This document shows positions 10,075-20,640 of a stretch of 64,000 nt of DNA, piece after piece (within the stretch, counting starts at the first letter, position 1; each line of letters starts with the position of its first letter). The notes below the pieces were generated by a model. It searched no databases and was not told the origin of the DNA. It saw only the letters and a program-made list of their open reading frames with translations. Source of the DNA: Portulaca oleracea (lineage: Eukaryota > Streptophyta > Magnoliopsida > Caryophyllales > Portulacaceae); assembly GCA_029582165.1 (NCBI GenBank), contig CM055881.1:24161594-24225593 (forward strand), in the 5' to 3' direction. A program made the translations under genes and the position numbers.

Positions 10075-11541
10075 CTAATCCTGCTTGAGTTTCTTTCCAG
10101 ACTCTAGAATAGTGTTTGACCCAGATCCTTCACTTTGTGTAGACGCTCTTCGTTGTCTTTTCTTGGCAGCATAGTCACTGGGGGCTTTCTCTTTGCCTTT
10201 CCCAGTAGTTTTAGGGGTCGTTTGAGTCACTGATGGATTCAATTCTTTTTCTTCATCTTCCTTTAACTGCTCCCTAGTAGCGGAATCTTTTTCAAGTATC
10301 CAATGGCGATAAGCCGTAGATACATAGGTACTTCCACCGGTTGTAGGAACAGTGAGAGTTGGCCTGCTCATTCAATAGTCTTGCCAAGATCTAACCTTTG
10401 TGGCATCGTTTGTGATGACTTTAGGGCTAAGAGGAATGCAGTCAAGCGTGGGGATCCTTTGTTTTCTTCTTATCTGACGCCTGGCCCGCTCGGGGAAGTA
10501 ATAAGTGGTATGTGTTAGACCCACAAGCCTCACAAAAGGACATCTGTGGTCCACGGTTACCACTTCTCTTATTCTCCACCAGGTGATATGCCACTTAACG
10601 ATCATCTCCTCAATGAACCACTTCAACCACTTGTCCGTAGAGCGCTCCTTGTACTTACGGGCACGTTGGCAAAACTGGGTCATCCGGAATGTGGGTTCGT
10701 TCTTCAGAGGAGCCAAGAAGCGAGTGTGCTCCATCAACCATATCTGTAAGGAAAGAAAGGAGAAAGTTAGAGTTAACAAAGTGGGTCCACGCGGATTCCC
10801 GGGGAGGAAGATCCACGCGGATTTGTAGGTGGCAATTTGGGTGATAGGAGTAAAATCCGCGCCAATTTCGAGAGAGAGTTACCTGAAGAAGCAGGGGGCT
10901 TCCTGAGAATTCGCCCTTGGGTTCTTCACAAAGTCGATCCAAGCACAAGATGGTCTCAGCTACTATCATGGGTGCTAGATTTTGATCATCACGGAGGCTC
11001 TCGCTGATATTAATTAGCGAAGCCGGACCGCTATTTGTACCACCATGGTAGAAACAAAATCCTCCCAACAAACACAGAACTAAAGCCCTAGTTCTTCTCT
11101 CAACGTTGTCACTTCTTTTGAGTAAAGAAATTAAAGGCAGAAAGTTTACCCTTTCACCTTCTAAAATTCTTTCTAGGTTGTCTTTCTCTAGGCCAAGAAG
11201 GGAGGTATACCTAGGGGCGGTATTCCTAGAAGAAGTCGGGATTACGGGTGTTGAAGTGAATTTGAAACCTAGTATTGCACCGAATTCTTCAGGGAGAGGG
11301 CACAGTTCTTTTTCCCCAAACCTAAATAGGTGAAGCTCAGAGTCCCGAGTGTGGCCCTCAAGAAATCCCACATAATCCTCACTTGCCTTAGGCTAATTAG
11401 GGTATGAAGATTGTATCTCTTCAATTCTTCTTTTCCAGCATACGGAAGGGAGAGCATCCATCGTTCTAGTTCTTTCTCGAACGACATATTTTCGGTAGTA
11501 AATTGGGTATCACGCGGATTTTGGAAAATTGGCCAAGCCAA
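10075..11541 (-). pseudogene. Antisense plant-mobile-domain-like gene inside the Tat element (spliced, mutated)
   Basis: Read on the minus strand, this is a gene with one intron at 10882-10744. The donor is CAG|GTAACT and the acceptor ACAG|ATATGG, phase 0 on both sides. Exon 1 encodes segments typical of plant mobile domain (PMD) proteins: RFGEKELCPLPEEFGAILGF and LVLCLLGGFCFYHGG, ending SPLLLQ. Exon 2 continues IWLMEHTRFLAPLKN and ends in a basic tail with AAKKRQRR, a possible nuclear localisation signal. A frameshift near 11355 and an in-frame TGA at 10374-10372 break this copy. Extra ORFs in antisense downstream of integrase, some PMD-like, are known from Tat elements. Their function is unknown. 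The intron itself contains copies of the element's motif. Confidence 0.75.
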
Positions 11542-13560
11542 AAGACAGGTGTAGGGGAAATTTGTGATGATATAGGAGGTAGATCTACGCGGATTTTATA
11601 GGGCGGAAGTCCACATGCAGTGTTATGGTTGTAGCAAAAGTCCATCCGGAATACCAATCCATATAAAAATCAAAGACTCGGTTGGCAATTCAAGTGGGAT
11701 AAGTTTCGGATCGCAGTGGAAGTCATACAGATTTAGGATCCTCGCGGATTTGTTGGCAAATTAGCCCACGCGGATTTTGGGCCCAGTACTATGATCCACG
11801 TGGATTTTCCAGCTTTTGGGCCAAGCACAGGTCCACGCAGATTTGTGAGCAAGTGGGTTCATGCGGATTTGGGCTCACGGACCATACAAAGACTAGGCTT
11901 TTTTTTTGGATTTTGCAAACTTTGGGCCAAACTCGGGATCACGCGGATCTGGGTCCACGCGGATCTGGGTCGGATCTGGGTCCGTGCAGATTCAGGACTG
12001 CATGGATTTTGGACGGGAAAAAGTCGCGCGAATCCTTGGGCCGTCATTTGAGCCTACATAGATTTGGGCCGGCCACGAGTCCACACAGATTTTGGCTGAA
12101 CAAAGGTTCACGCGGATTTGCTACTACTTGGGATCACGCGGATTTAGGTCGGAGTTAAGTTTAGGATGATCCTCGTGGATTGGTCGAGTTTTAGACCCGA
12201 CTTACTTATTTGCAAGAGAACTTGTTAATTTTGGTGTAATCAAGATTTATTCGCTTCTGACGATATTTATAGAAATCGACTCCTGTTTTGACCACAGCTC
12301 AACGTCCTGTCTTAATTATTTCGTTTTGCATCGCATGTAGTCCTAGTTTTTTTTTAATAAAAAAAAGAGAACATTCATACATTAGCATTTGCATCAATGT
12401 TTGCGTCTAGGATAGCTCATAAGTAATAAATGAAACGATAATTGTCTAAGCATTATACATGGGTGCCCTTCAATCATCCTCTTCATCCGAGACGAGGTCT
12501 ATATACTCAGGGCCCGAGAAGCCAAAGCGGCCGGTAGAAGCGGATTTAACTACCCGAGCAGGTTTATCAAGCCCCACGGATTTGATTAAGCGAGCAAAGC
12601 GCGAGCAGCGGAGGTCCACGCGGATTTGGGCCAAGTAAATTTTGTTTGGCCCGGCCCAGTGGAGCTCCACACGGATCCAGCAGCAAAACAGAGTGGGATG
12701 TCCAAAACTTAATCTTAATGGATTTAAGTTCAAGACGACAGCGTGTGCATGGGTTGGGTCGGATCCACGCGGATTTGTCACCCAACGCACATTAAATTTC
12801 TCAAACATAATTTTATGGCATGCCCAAACAAAAAGCTCGACACATTTTCAGCTCAAAAACCAGTTTTTTCGGGCATGGCATCACGTGGGTTTCCACAACA
12901 AACATGCTCAACTGCCACTGAAATCCACGCGGATTTCAGCTACAAAACAGAGCAAACATGCTCAATTGCCACTGAAATCCACGCGGATTTCAGCAACAAA
13001 ACAGAGCAAACATTCTCAACTGCAACTGGAATCCACGCGGATTTCAGCAACAAAAAAAAAAATTTTAAAAAAAATAATAAAAAAAAAAAATAAAATTTTT
13101 TCGACTGCAACTGGAATCCACGCGGATTTCAGCCAAAAAAAAAAAAAAAAATTCGACTGCAACTGGAATCCACGCGGATTTCAGCAACAAAACAAGGGCA
13201 AAAAACGACTCAACTGAAATTCACGCGGATTCAAGCCACAAAAATACAGCAAAAATGTTTCAAAGTACTTGAAATTTTGAAGCTCAAAATTGGACCGAAG
13301 TGTACTCGCCTGCTAGATTTGCAGTTCAAGTTGGAAGTTGAATTGATACATTTACCTGTTAAGTTACGGCTGGGAATCACGCGGATTTTGGCAAAAATCC
13401 AGCTCAAATTCAACCCGGTTCAAGCTTAGTTTACCAAGAAACCGGTTCAAGCTCAAATCCAGCTCTAATCCAGCTCTGATTCAGCTCTAATCCAGCTCTA
13501 ATCCTCGCGGATTTGGGTTCAACAATAGCTCAAAACAGTCCCTGAACATAAATGGAAGGG
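11542..13560 (+). repeat. 3' non-coding region of Tat copy 1, dense near-palindromic motif array
   Basis: No gene is recognised. The region carries about 20 copies of the CACGCGGATTT motif plus decayed variants (ACGTGGAT, ACGCAGAT). At 12905-13240 it becomes a tandem array with about 50-80 base spacing. There each unit contains TGAAATCCACGCGGATTTCA, whose nine-base arms are perfectly complementary around ACGC. A-rich slippage tracts separate some units. The plus-strand ORFs here are by-products of the repeats. The region also holds the upstream flank of the antisense gene. Confidence 0.8.
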
Positions 13561-13700
13561 GAGTATCCTTATCCTACTTTCATCTTATTTTTATCATATT
13601 TTTCATTTTATTTTATTTTATTTTATTTCATCTTTTCTTTTTTTTTTCTTTTCTATTTTTTATACTTACAAAATTTGTCCTTTTCAGAAGAAAATGTATC

Positions 13701-13930
13701 AAGCCTGGACGATATCCAGCAACCATGCTAGCAGCGGACTAACTCCGGATAATTTTTCAAGCTACCCTTGAAAGTCGAAGCCTGGACAACATCCAGCAAT
13801 TACACCAACATCGAACTACCTCCGGTCGGATCCAACCTACCCTTGGATAACTCAGCCTGGACAATATCCAGCAATCAAAGTTAACAATTGGACTACCTCC
13901 AGTTAACTACAACGTTCTTTTCAAGATATA
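13701..13930 (+). repeat. Three diverged tandem units of about 76 bp before the polypurine tract
   Basis: The segment AGCCTGGACRAYATCCAGCA starts at about 13702, 13778 and 13854, a period of 76-77 bases. Each unit also repeats a GGACTAMCTCCGGT-like and a CTACCCTTGGA-like part. The stretch 13561-13700 before it is a pyrimidine-rich tract with nothing recognisable. Confidence 0.75.
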
Positions 13931-13962
13931 TACTTTGACTTTCGTCTTACTCAGACTCAGTC

Positions 13963-13973
13963 AAAGTGGGGGG
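13963..13973 (+). other. Polypurine tract of Tat copy 1
   Basis: AAAGTGGGGGG lies five bases before the LTR start TGTAGACACC. Position and composition fit the plus-strand primer of a gypsy element. Confidence 0.8.
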
Positions 13974-13978
13974 CTAAC

Positions 13979-15692
13979 TGTAGACACCAAAGTAATGTTC
14001 TAGACCAGGAAAATACATGGCATCTGTCAATACAGTCCAGTTAAAATCCTGGCGGATTTGCTCAGACAGACCCAAGAAAATTCTTGTGGATTAACCCAGG
14101 AAAAACCACGCGGATTTTCCAGGCCGGCCTAACACAAATTCTCGCGGATTTACCCAGTACCACGCGGATCCGGGCCAAAATTCAGCCTGGAGTCTCGCGG
14201 ATCCCGGCCAAAGTTCAGCTCAAAATTCAATGGGAGTCACGCGGATTTGGGCCAAATTTTCATCAGATCGTCCTGGCTCAAGTCCACGCGGATTTGGGCC
14301 AAATTTCATCAGATCAGCTTGGTTCAAGTCCACGCGGATTTGGGCCTAATTTCCATCGGATCGACAATAAATCCACGCGGATCTAGATCTGGGTCGGCAC
14401 AGAAGACCTCGCGGATTTGGGTCTGGGTCAGCCTGGAGAGTTACGCGGATCCCAGTTTTGGCCCAGAAAAAAGCGGATCCACGCGGATCCCAGTTTTGGC
14501 CCAGAAAAATGCAAAATCCGCGCGGATCCCAGTTTCCCGGCCAAGGACAGATCCACGCGGATCTCATTCTCCAGCCTAGAAGAAATCCGGGCCAATCAAA
14601 TTTCTCAACCCAGCAGAAACTCTCGCGGATCCCAGTTCTGGCCCGGAAAATCGATCCTGGCGGATCCCACTTATCCACCCGAAAAAAATCTCGCGGATCA
14701 AATTATTCAACCCGCATTAAATTCACGCGGATTTGCCAGACTTTGTCAATCCGCTTAACCAAAGGCCACGCGGATTTTTGATGGCGATACCACTACTTGG
14801 AATCCGCGCGGATTTCCAGCGAAGTGAGTGGCAACTGCCGTGATCTGATCCCGACCTCTATCTATAAAAGGATCCGCGCGGATCCTGCCAAAAAAAAAAA
14901 GGAAAGAGGAGGCAGGAAGGAGAAAGTGTGGAGAGAATTCTGAAAAAAAGAGAGCTAATTACTGGATCCACGCGGATTTCTCCGCTACACCTCTGCAACT
15001 CTGAGCCATTTTGGGTGAAACTTTTTTGGGTATTTTTGAGGAATTGCGCGGATTTGCGAAGGATTGGTAGGGCGCCTTCATTTTTCATACTTGTGTTTTT
15101 CGTATTTGGGAATTGCGCGGATTTGTGTTTTTTTTTTGTTTTGTTCAGTTTTCGTATTTGGTAGATCAGATTGTAAAATGTAGATTAATCACCCCGCCCG
15201 TTGTAATTTATTTTTTTTTTTTTGAATTTGTTCAAACTTCATTCAAAGTTCTATGCATGTTTTTGTTTATTCCGAGTGACAACCTTTATACTTTTTTTTC
15301 CTTTCTTTATAAACCCGACCTAGTAAAGGCCGCTGTGGCGGACGATGCAAGGGCACCCCCCTACATCGATACCTTTACCCCCGGATCCGAACTTTGGTTT
15401 GAGACCGGAGTCATTTTTTGTTGTTTTTTTTTGTTAATTTTTTATTAAAAATTAACTGGCGACTCCTTTTATTTTTTTTTATGCGAATTAACGTTTTTCA
15501 GGCTCAAAACATCGCTCGAAATCGCATGGATTTACGGTCGATGGCACGGAATCTTGTCGAGAAATCGCGTGGATTTCAGTCGATGATTCGATTCGATAAA
15601 AAAAAAACCGTTAAAATTTGTACCCTAAGCAACCCTACGTCGACTCGACATTCCGTGGGGGACCGTGCCCTCCGGGGGCCGCGGGCCCTACA
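13979..15692 (+). repeat. LTR-B, complete Tat LTR (1714 bp)
   Basis: It starts TGTAGACACC after the polypurine tract and ends CCCTACA before the PBS. It serves as 3' LTR of copy 1 and 5' LTR of copy 2. The U3 part (14040-14880) is packed with about 22 copies of the CGCGGAT motif every 20-60 bases, many linked to GGGCCAAA or CCCAGTTTTGGCC segments. A TATA box lies at 14862-14869. The R/U5 part carries motif copies at 14966, 15045 and 15113, and two reverse-oriented ones near 15515-15575. Confidence 0.92.
14861..14870 (+). promoter_or_regulatory. TATA box of LTR-B
   Basis: TCTATAAAAG is followed at once by the fully palindromic motif copy ATCCGCGCGGAT. The same arrangement is found in LTR-C at 19510-19519. 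Transcription would start some 30 bases downstream, near the A-rich segment at 14890. Confidence 0.7.
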
Positions 15693-15693
15693 G

Positions 15694-15711
15694 TGGCGAC
15701 TCCACTGGGGA
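15694..15711 (+). other. Primer binding site, Tat copy 2
   Basis: TGGCGACTCCACTGGGGA follows one base after the LTR end, in the typical position for reverse-transcription priming. It is the intact form of the site at 835-852. Confidence 0.8.
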
Positions 15712-17411
15712 CTTATTAGTGGGTAAGACTTGAAAAGTCGGGTTTTGTTTTTTAAAAAAAAATAAATAAAGGTTGTCACATTTTTTTTTTATTTTAGGCA
15801 TATTGCATTTACGGGTCTTCCCCTTTGTTGGGCACACAAGGCACCGTTTAGGTAAAAACCCTTTTATTATTACCATTTTTTGGGAAAACATTGAACCATT
15901 CAACTCAGGTGGGTCCATTTAGACCTTTACCGAACCGGTGGTTGTTTTTCCCACTCGTGCACCACTCCCTAATCCATATGATAAAAGGGAGCAACCCAAG
16001 TGTGTTAATCTTGCCATGCACCCCATGGAAGATCAAATACCCGGGACACGAGCTAGAAGCTAGGGAACTGACCCTTTAACCCTCTAAACATAGGACCTTG
16101 GTTAAGTTTGAATTCATTTGTGTGCTATGTGCTCTTTGTAACCCTTGAACCCAGGACCATGTCGTAATGCTTAGACAAAAAAAAAAAGAGTCAAAAAAAA
16201 AAGTCAAGTATGGTCGTCCCTGTTTGCCTGCAGGCTGAGATAATTACTTTGGTCTATACAAGTTCTGACCCTGTAGATCCACGCGGATCCCGTGATCGGT
16301 CAGGCTTGTATAGCCCAAATTAATGGTCATGGCTAATGGTCGTCAGTCTCTGTTTAGGCTTTGTAGTGCTTTTGAGCCCAGAATCCGCGCGGATTTTGGT
16401 GTGCTCGGGTACTACCGGGCCTAAGTCAAGATGTTTTCTAGGGTTATGTGTTGGGTTGTGGTGACTGACTTGGCCCATACGGAGTTTAGGCTCCTGAAAT
16501 CCGCGCGGATCTCAGGCAGGGTCGAACCCGTATGGTCCAAGCCAGTTCTCCCGCTTTCTTTTTTTTTCGTCGTCTTGTCTTTAGGATTTGGCCCATACAT
16601 AACTCGAGCCCAGGAGATCCACGCGGATCTCAGGTTGGGCTGGGTTATGTATGGTCCAAATTCTCGTTTTTCTCCTTCACCTCTTTTTGTTCGACCTGGA
16701 TTTAGGCTTAGTAGCAGGCCTAAGCCCAGGAAATCCGCGCAGATCTCAGTACGCCTGAGCCTGTGAAATCCGCGCGGATCCCATGAGCTCGGTTGCTACT
16801 GGACCTAAATTTAGGTGTCCTTAGGGTCATTAGTTTGCATTTTTGTGTGTGTGAAGTTTTTTTTTATCTTGTGTCGGCAGGTCATTTGGGTGGCACAAGG
16901 CTGCTGGGCCTCATGGATCCTCGCGGATTTTGTGAGCGAGCCCGTCCATGTGTGGTCCAAATGGGCTCCTCGGTCTGTTTAGTCGGCTAGAAACGGTATG
17001 TTTAGCCCTTATGTGAGGCCTGAGTTCGTTTTCAAGCTCGGCCCGATAAGGTCTAAATATGCCGTTCCAGGCCAAAGTCTGCATTTTGCATAAGAGCTTT
17101 ATTTGGGCTTCGCATATGATTTTGAGCTTTTGTTCGATCATTCGGGGTCCAAATAGAATTCTTCATCCATTGCATGCATGAAGTTTTAGAACGACGTTGA
17201 GCTGAGTCTTCGAGTTCATCCACCTTTCAGGGGCAGGATAGGTTGGTTTCGGGTTTATCAACGGGGCGAGACGGGTCGGTTGGAAACTTTTGACGTCCAC
17301 TACGACAGTAACGAAGATCGGGTATCATCTGAGGCAACTAATTCAGGAGCAACTGACGAAGAAGCATCTGAGGAAGGTGTTGAGTCTTTGGTAATTGACC
17401 CATCTGAGATA
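15712..17411 (+). repeat. Non-coding leader of Tat copy 2 with hairpin array
   Basis: This is nearly identical to 853-2448. The five motif-centred inverted repeats recur at about 16248-16812. The segment of about 115 bases lost from copy 1 is present here (about 16945-17060). No credible gene is seen. The open frame continues upstream of 17412 without an ATG as far as 17280. Confidence 0.8.
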
Positions 17412-18814
17412 ATGTCGGATCCCAATGATGATCATCCTGAAGATCATCCGCCTAGTGACCATGGAGAGGAGTCGGTGCCTCCTCCACCACCTCCACGTAA
17501 CGATATGGAGCAATTGACCAACATAATTCTGAATATGCAAGTCTCTGTGAATGCTCAATTAGAGGCACAAAACCAAAGAATCGACGCTGTCATTCATGCC
17601 ATGGAGGAGGTGAAATATTCGAATATGAAGAATCCCCCTACGAGCGAAGTAGAACAGTCTGGAAGAGAGAAGGATGGATCAGTCCACGGGGTTTCAAACT
17701 CGAGACTTGATCGCATTGAGCAAATGTTGAAAGAGTCTACACTCTTTAACAATCAATTCATGGATGATGTAAGTTTCACGCCTGTCCCCCAGAGTAGACT
17801 TCCCCCCAAATTCAACATGCCTGATATCAAATTTCATGGTGTCGAGAACCCACATCAACATGTACGGAATTTTCTGGGGACTATGACACTGAAAGGAGTT
17901 GAAGAGGACATTTATCACATCATCTTTCCTTGGACTTTAGGTCCAGACGTCATGAAATGGTATAGTACGCTCAGTCCCGCCAAGACTTCACAATGGAGCT
18001 CACTTTGCAAGGAGTTCCTACATCAATACTCCTACAATGTCGACATGCCTGTCACCTTAAGGGACATGGAGCTAATGAAGCAAGGAGAAAGGAAATCTTT
18101 CTCAGATTACTTCGCTCGATGGAGATCAAAGGCAGCTCAAATGGTAGATCGACCCTCGGAGGAACACCAAGTTGATATGCTTATTCGAAGCCTGCAACCC
18201 TCATACAACACTCATCTGAGATTTCAACCTCTCAAAGACTTTGGCACACTGAGATTGGGAGTGAGTTCGCTAAAGGGTTACAATCAAATTTGGAAGAACA
18301 CCTACACTAATAAAAAGTCAGCTGGCCCATCCGCAGTGGCTAATAAAGGGAACGAGGTGAATGCTTTACAACGCTACACCGAGTATACCCCGATAGACAC
18401 TTCATATGCTCAGGCCTTGGAGCGCCTATTAAGCAAGGGAATGATTACCCTTCCCGACTTAAAACCTGAGCCGAAAGAGAAGCCACGTGGTTGGGATGCT
18501 GGTAAATTTTGCAAGTATCACAGGGCGCGAGGACATGATACTGAACAGTGTTTCACCTTAAAGAATAGAATGGAGGAGATGTTTAGGTCGAAGCGACTGC
18601 CTTTACCGAAGGCAGCACAGAAGCCGAGCAACACTGGAAACCCATTAGGTTCCTTACACATACATGCTATTTCTGAGGAGTGTGCATGGGATCCTTCTAA
18701 TTTCATTACTGATGCAACGAGACCGACGTACATTATGCGCTACTTTTCCGAGGACAATGAGGTTAATGGTTTATGGGTTAGCGATGAGGAAGATGTCTAT
18801 GGCGAACCTCATGC
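17412..18814 (+). CDS. gag of Tat copy 2, C-terminally truncated by a deletion
   Basis: The first ATG in the open frame is at 17412 (MSDPNDDHPEDH). The frame encodes a Pro-rich and acidic N-terminus, a coiled segment (ILNMQVSVNAQLEAQNQ), a capsid core (GVENPHQHVRNFLGTMTLKG, DVMKWYSTLSP, GERKSFSDYFARWRSKA) and a zinc-knuckle-like CKYHRARGHDTEQCFTLK. At 18814/18815 gag is fused to the U3 of LTR-C. The frame remains open to 19223, adding about 136 LTR-encoded residues rich in Arg, Ser and Gly from the repeated motif. The rest of pol is absent. Capsid assembly in trans is conceivable but unproven. Confidence 0.85.
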
Positions 18815-20343
18815 CGGGCCAAAATTCAGCCTGGAGTCTCGCGGATCCCGGCCAAAGTTCAGCTCAAAATTCAATGGGAGTCACGCGGATTTGGGCCAAA
18901 TTTTCATCAGATCGGCCTGGCTCAAGTCCACGCGGATTTGGGCCAAATTTCATCAGATCAGCTTGGTTCAAGTCCACGCGGATTTGGGCCTAATTTCTAT
19001 CGGATCGACAATAAATCCACGCGGATCTAGATCTGGGTCGGCACAGAAGACCTCGCGGATTTGGGTCTGGGTCAGCCTGGAGAGTTACGCGGACCCCAGT
19101 TTTGGCCCAGAAAAAAGCGGATTCACGTGGATCCCAGTTTTGGCCCAGAAAAATGCAAAATCCGCGCGGATCCCAGTTTCCCGGCCAAGGACAGATCCAC
19201 GCGGATCTCATTCTCCAGCCTAGAAGAAATCCGGGCCAATCAAATTTCTCAACCCAGCAGAAACTCTCGCGGATCCCAGTTCTGGCCCGGAAAATCGATC
19301 CCAGCGGATCCCACTTATCCACCCGAAAAAAATCTCGCGGATCAAATTATTCAACCCGCATTAAATTCACGCGGATTTGCCAGACTTTGTCAATCCGCTT
19401 AACCAAAGGCCACGCGGATTTTTCGGTAACTGACAGCCCCACTACTTGGAATCCGCGCGGATTTCCAGCGAAGTGAGTGGCAACTGCCGTGATCTGATCC
19501 CGACCTCTATCTATAAAAGGATCCGCGCGGATCCTGCCAAAAAAAAAAAGGAAAGAGGAGGCAGGAAGGAGAAAGTGTGGAGAGAATTCTGAAAAAAAGA
19601 GAGCTAATTACTGGATCCACGCGGATTTCTCCGCTACACCTCTGCAACTCTGAGCCATTTTGGGTGAAACTTTTTTGGGTATTTTTGAGGAATTGCGCGG
19701 ATTTGCGAAGGATTGGTAGGGCGCCTTCATTTTTCATACTTGTGTTTTTCGTATTTGAGAATTGCGCGGATTTGTGTTTTTTTTTGTTTTGTTCAGTTTT
19801 CGTATTTGGTAGATCAGATTGTAAAATGTAGATTAATCACCCCGCCCGCTGTAATTTATTTTTTTTTTGAATTTGTTCAAACTTCATTCAAAGTTCTATG
19901 CATGTTTTTGTTTATTCCGAGTGACAACCTTTATACTTTTTTTTCCTTTCTTTATAAACCCGACCTAGTAAAGGCCGCTGTGGCGGACGATGCAAGGGCA
20001 CCCCCCTACATCGATACCTTTACCCCCGGATCCGAACTTTGGTTTGAGACCGGAGTCATTTTTTGTTGTTTTTTTTTGTTAATTTTTTATTAAAAATTAA
20101 CTGGCGACTCCTTTTATTTTTTTTTATGCGAATTAACGTTTTTCAGGCTCAAAACACTGTTCTGAAATCCGCATGGATTTACGGTGGTTCGAATCTTGCC
20201 CGTAAATCCGCGTGGATTTACAGTCGATCAAGGCTCAAATCGATTACGATAAAAAAAACCGTTAAAATTTGTACCCTAAGCAACCCTACGTCGAATCGAC
20301 ATTCCGTGGGGGACCGTGCCCTCCGGGGGCCGCGGGCCTTACA
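18815..20343 (+). repeat. LTR-C, Tat LTR lacking its first about 190 bases
   Basis: It starts at the equivalent of LTR-B position 14171, directly after gag, and runs to CCTTACA at 20343. There is a TATA box at 19510-19519. It differs from LTR-B by scattered substitutions, a short replaced segment near 19423-19440, and the U5 motif block (about 20150-20250). Flanking DNA after 20343 begins AGTTC. Confidence 0.9.
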
Positions 20344-20640
20344 AGTTCGTTCGAGGCTGAATTGACGGCACCGCCACAAACACTACCACTGCTTCCCTCT
20401 ACACAAATCCTCGCTTATGAGTTTGCTAATTTTCTGATATATTTGTATAACATTAATTATCTTGATTCAGCATATTCTGTGCAAGAAGGCGTCAATTTCA
20501 ATCACAGAAGACTCAAGCAATTTGAAATAACAAAATCAAATATCCACACATCACTTTTATATATGAAAGGAAATGCAAAATTGAATACCAACAATATGTT
20601 GGTATCAACATCTAATTTCAGTCACAAATTTACAATGTAG
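20344..20640 (+). other. Unassigned spacer
   Basis: This is AT-rich sequence between the Tat array and the next LTR-like element. The overlapping short ORF has no recognisable domain. Nothing further is seen. Confidence 0.5.

Larger units (their letters stand above)
1..20343 (+). mobile_element. Tandem Tat-lineage Ty3/gypsy LTR retrotransposon array (LTR-internal-LTR-internal-LTR)
   Basis: Three copies of one LTR (1-832, 13979-15692, 18815-20343) bracket two internal regions in the same orientation. The first internal region runs from 833 to 13978 and has the order gag, protease, RT-RNase H, second RNase H, integrase and antisense ORF. The second (15693-18814) stops inside gag. The Tat assignment rests on the second, archaeal-type RNase H between RT and integrase, the PBS TGGCGACTCCACTGGGGA, the LTR start TGTAGACACC, the large size and the extra ORF downstream of integrase. 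A full copy would be about 16.5 kb. The arrangement fits unequal LTR-LTR recombination followed by a deletion. The left end lies outside the window, so target site duplications cannot be checked. Confidence 0.93.

Noticed and set aside
12905..13240. Regularly spaced palindromic repeats resembling a CRISPR array
   Set aside because: Spacers are themselves repeated and of uneven length, no cas genes exist, and the DNA is a plant retrotransposon.
14084..14781. Overlapping open frames in the LTR on both strands
   Set aside because: They arise because the repeated CGCGGATCC/TTT words lack stop codons in several frames; the peptides are Arg-Gly-Ser repeats with no domain.
20344..20640. ORF continuing from LTR-C into the flank
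   Set aside because: It has no domain, and its start lies in the LTR by chance.
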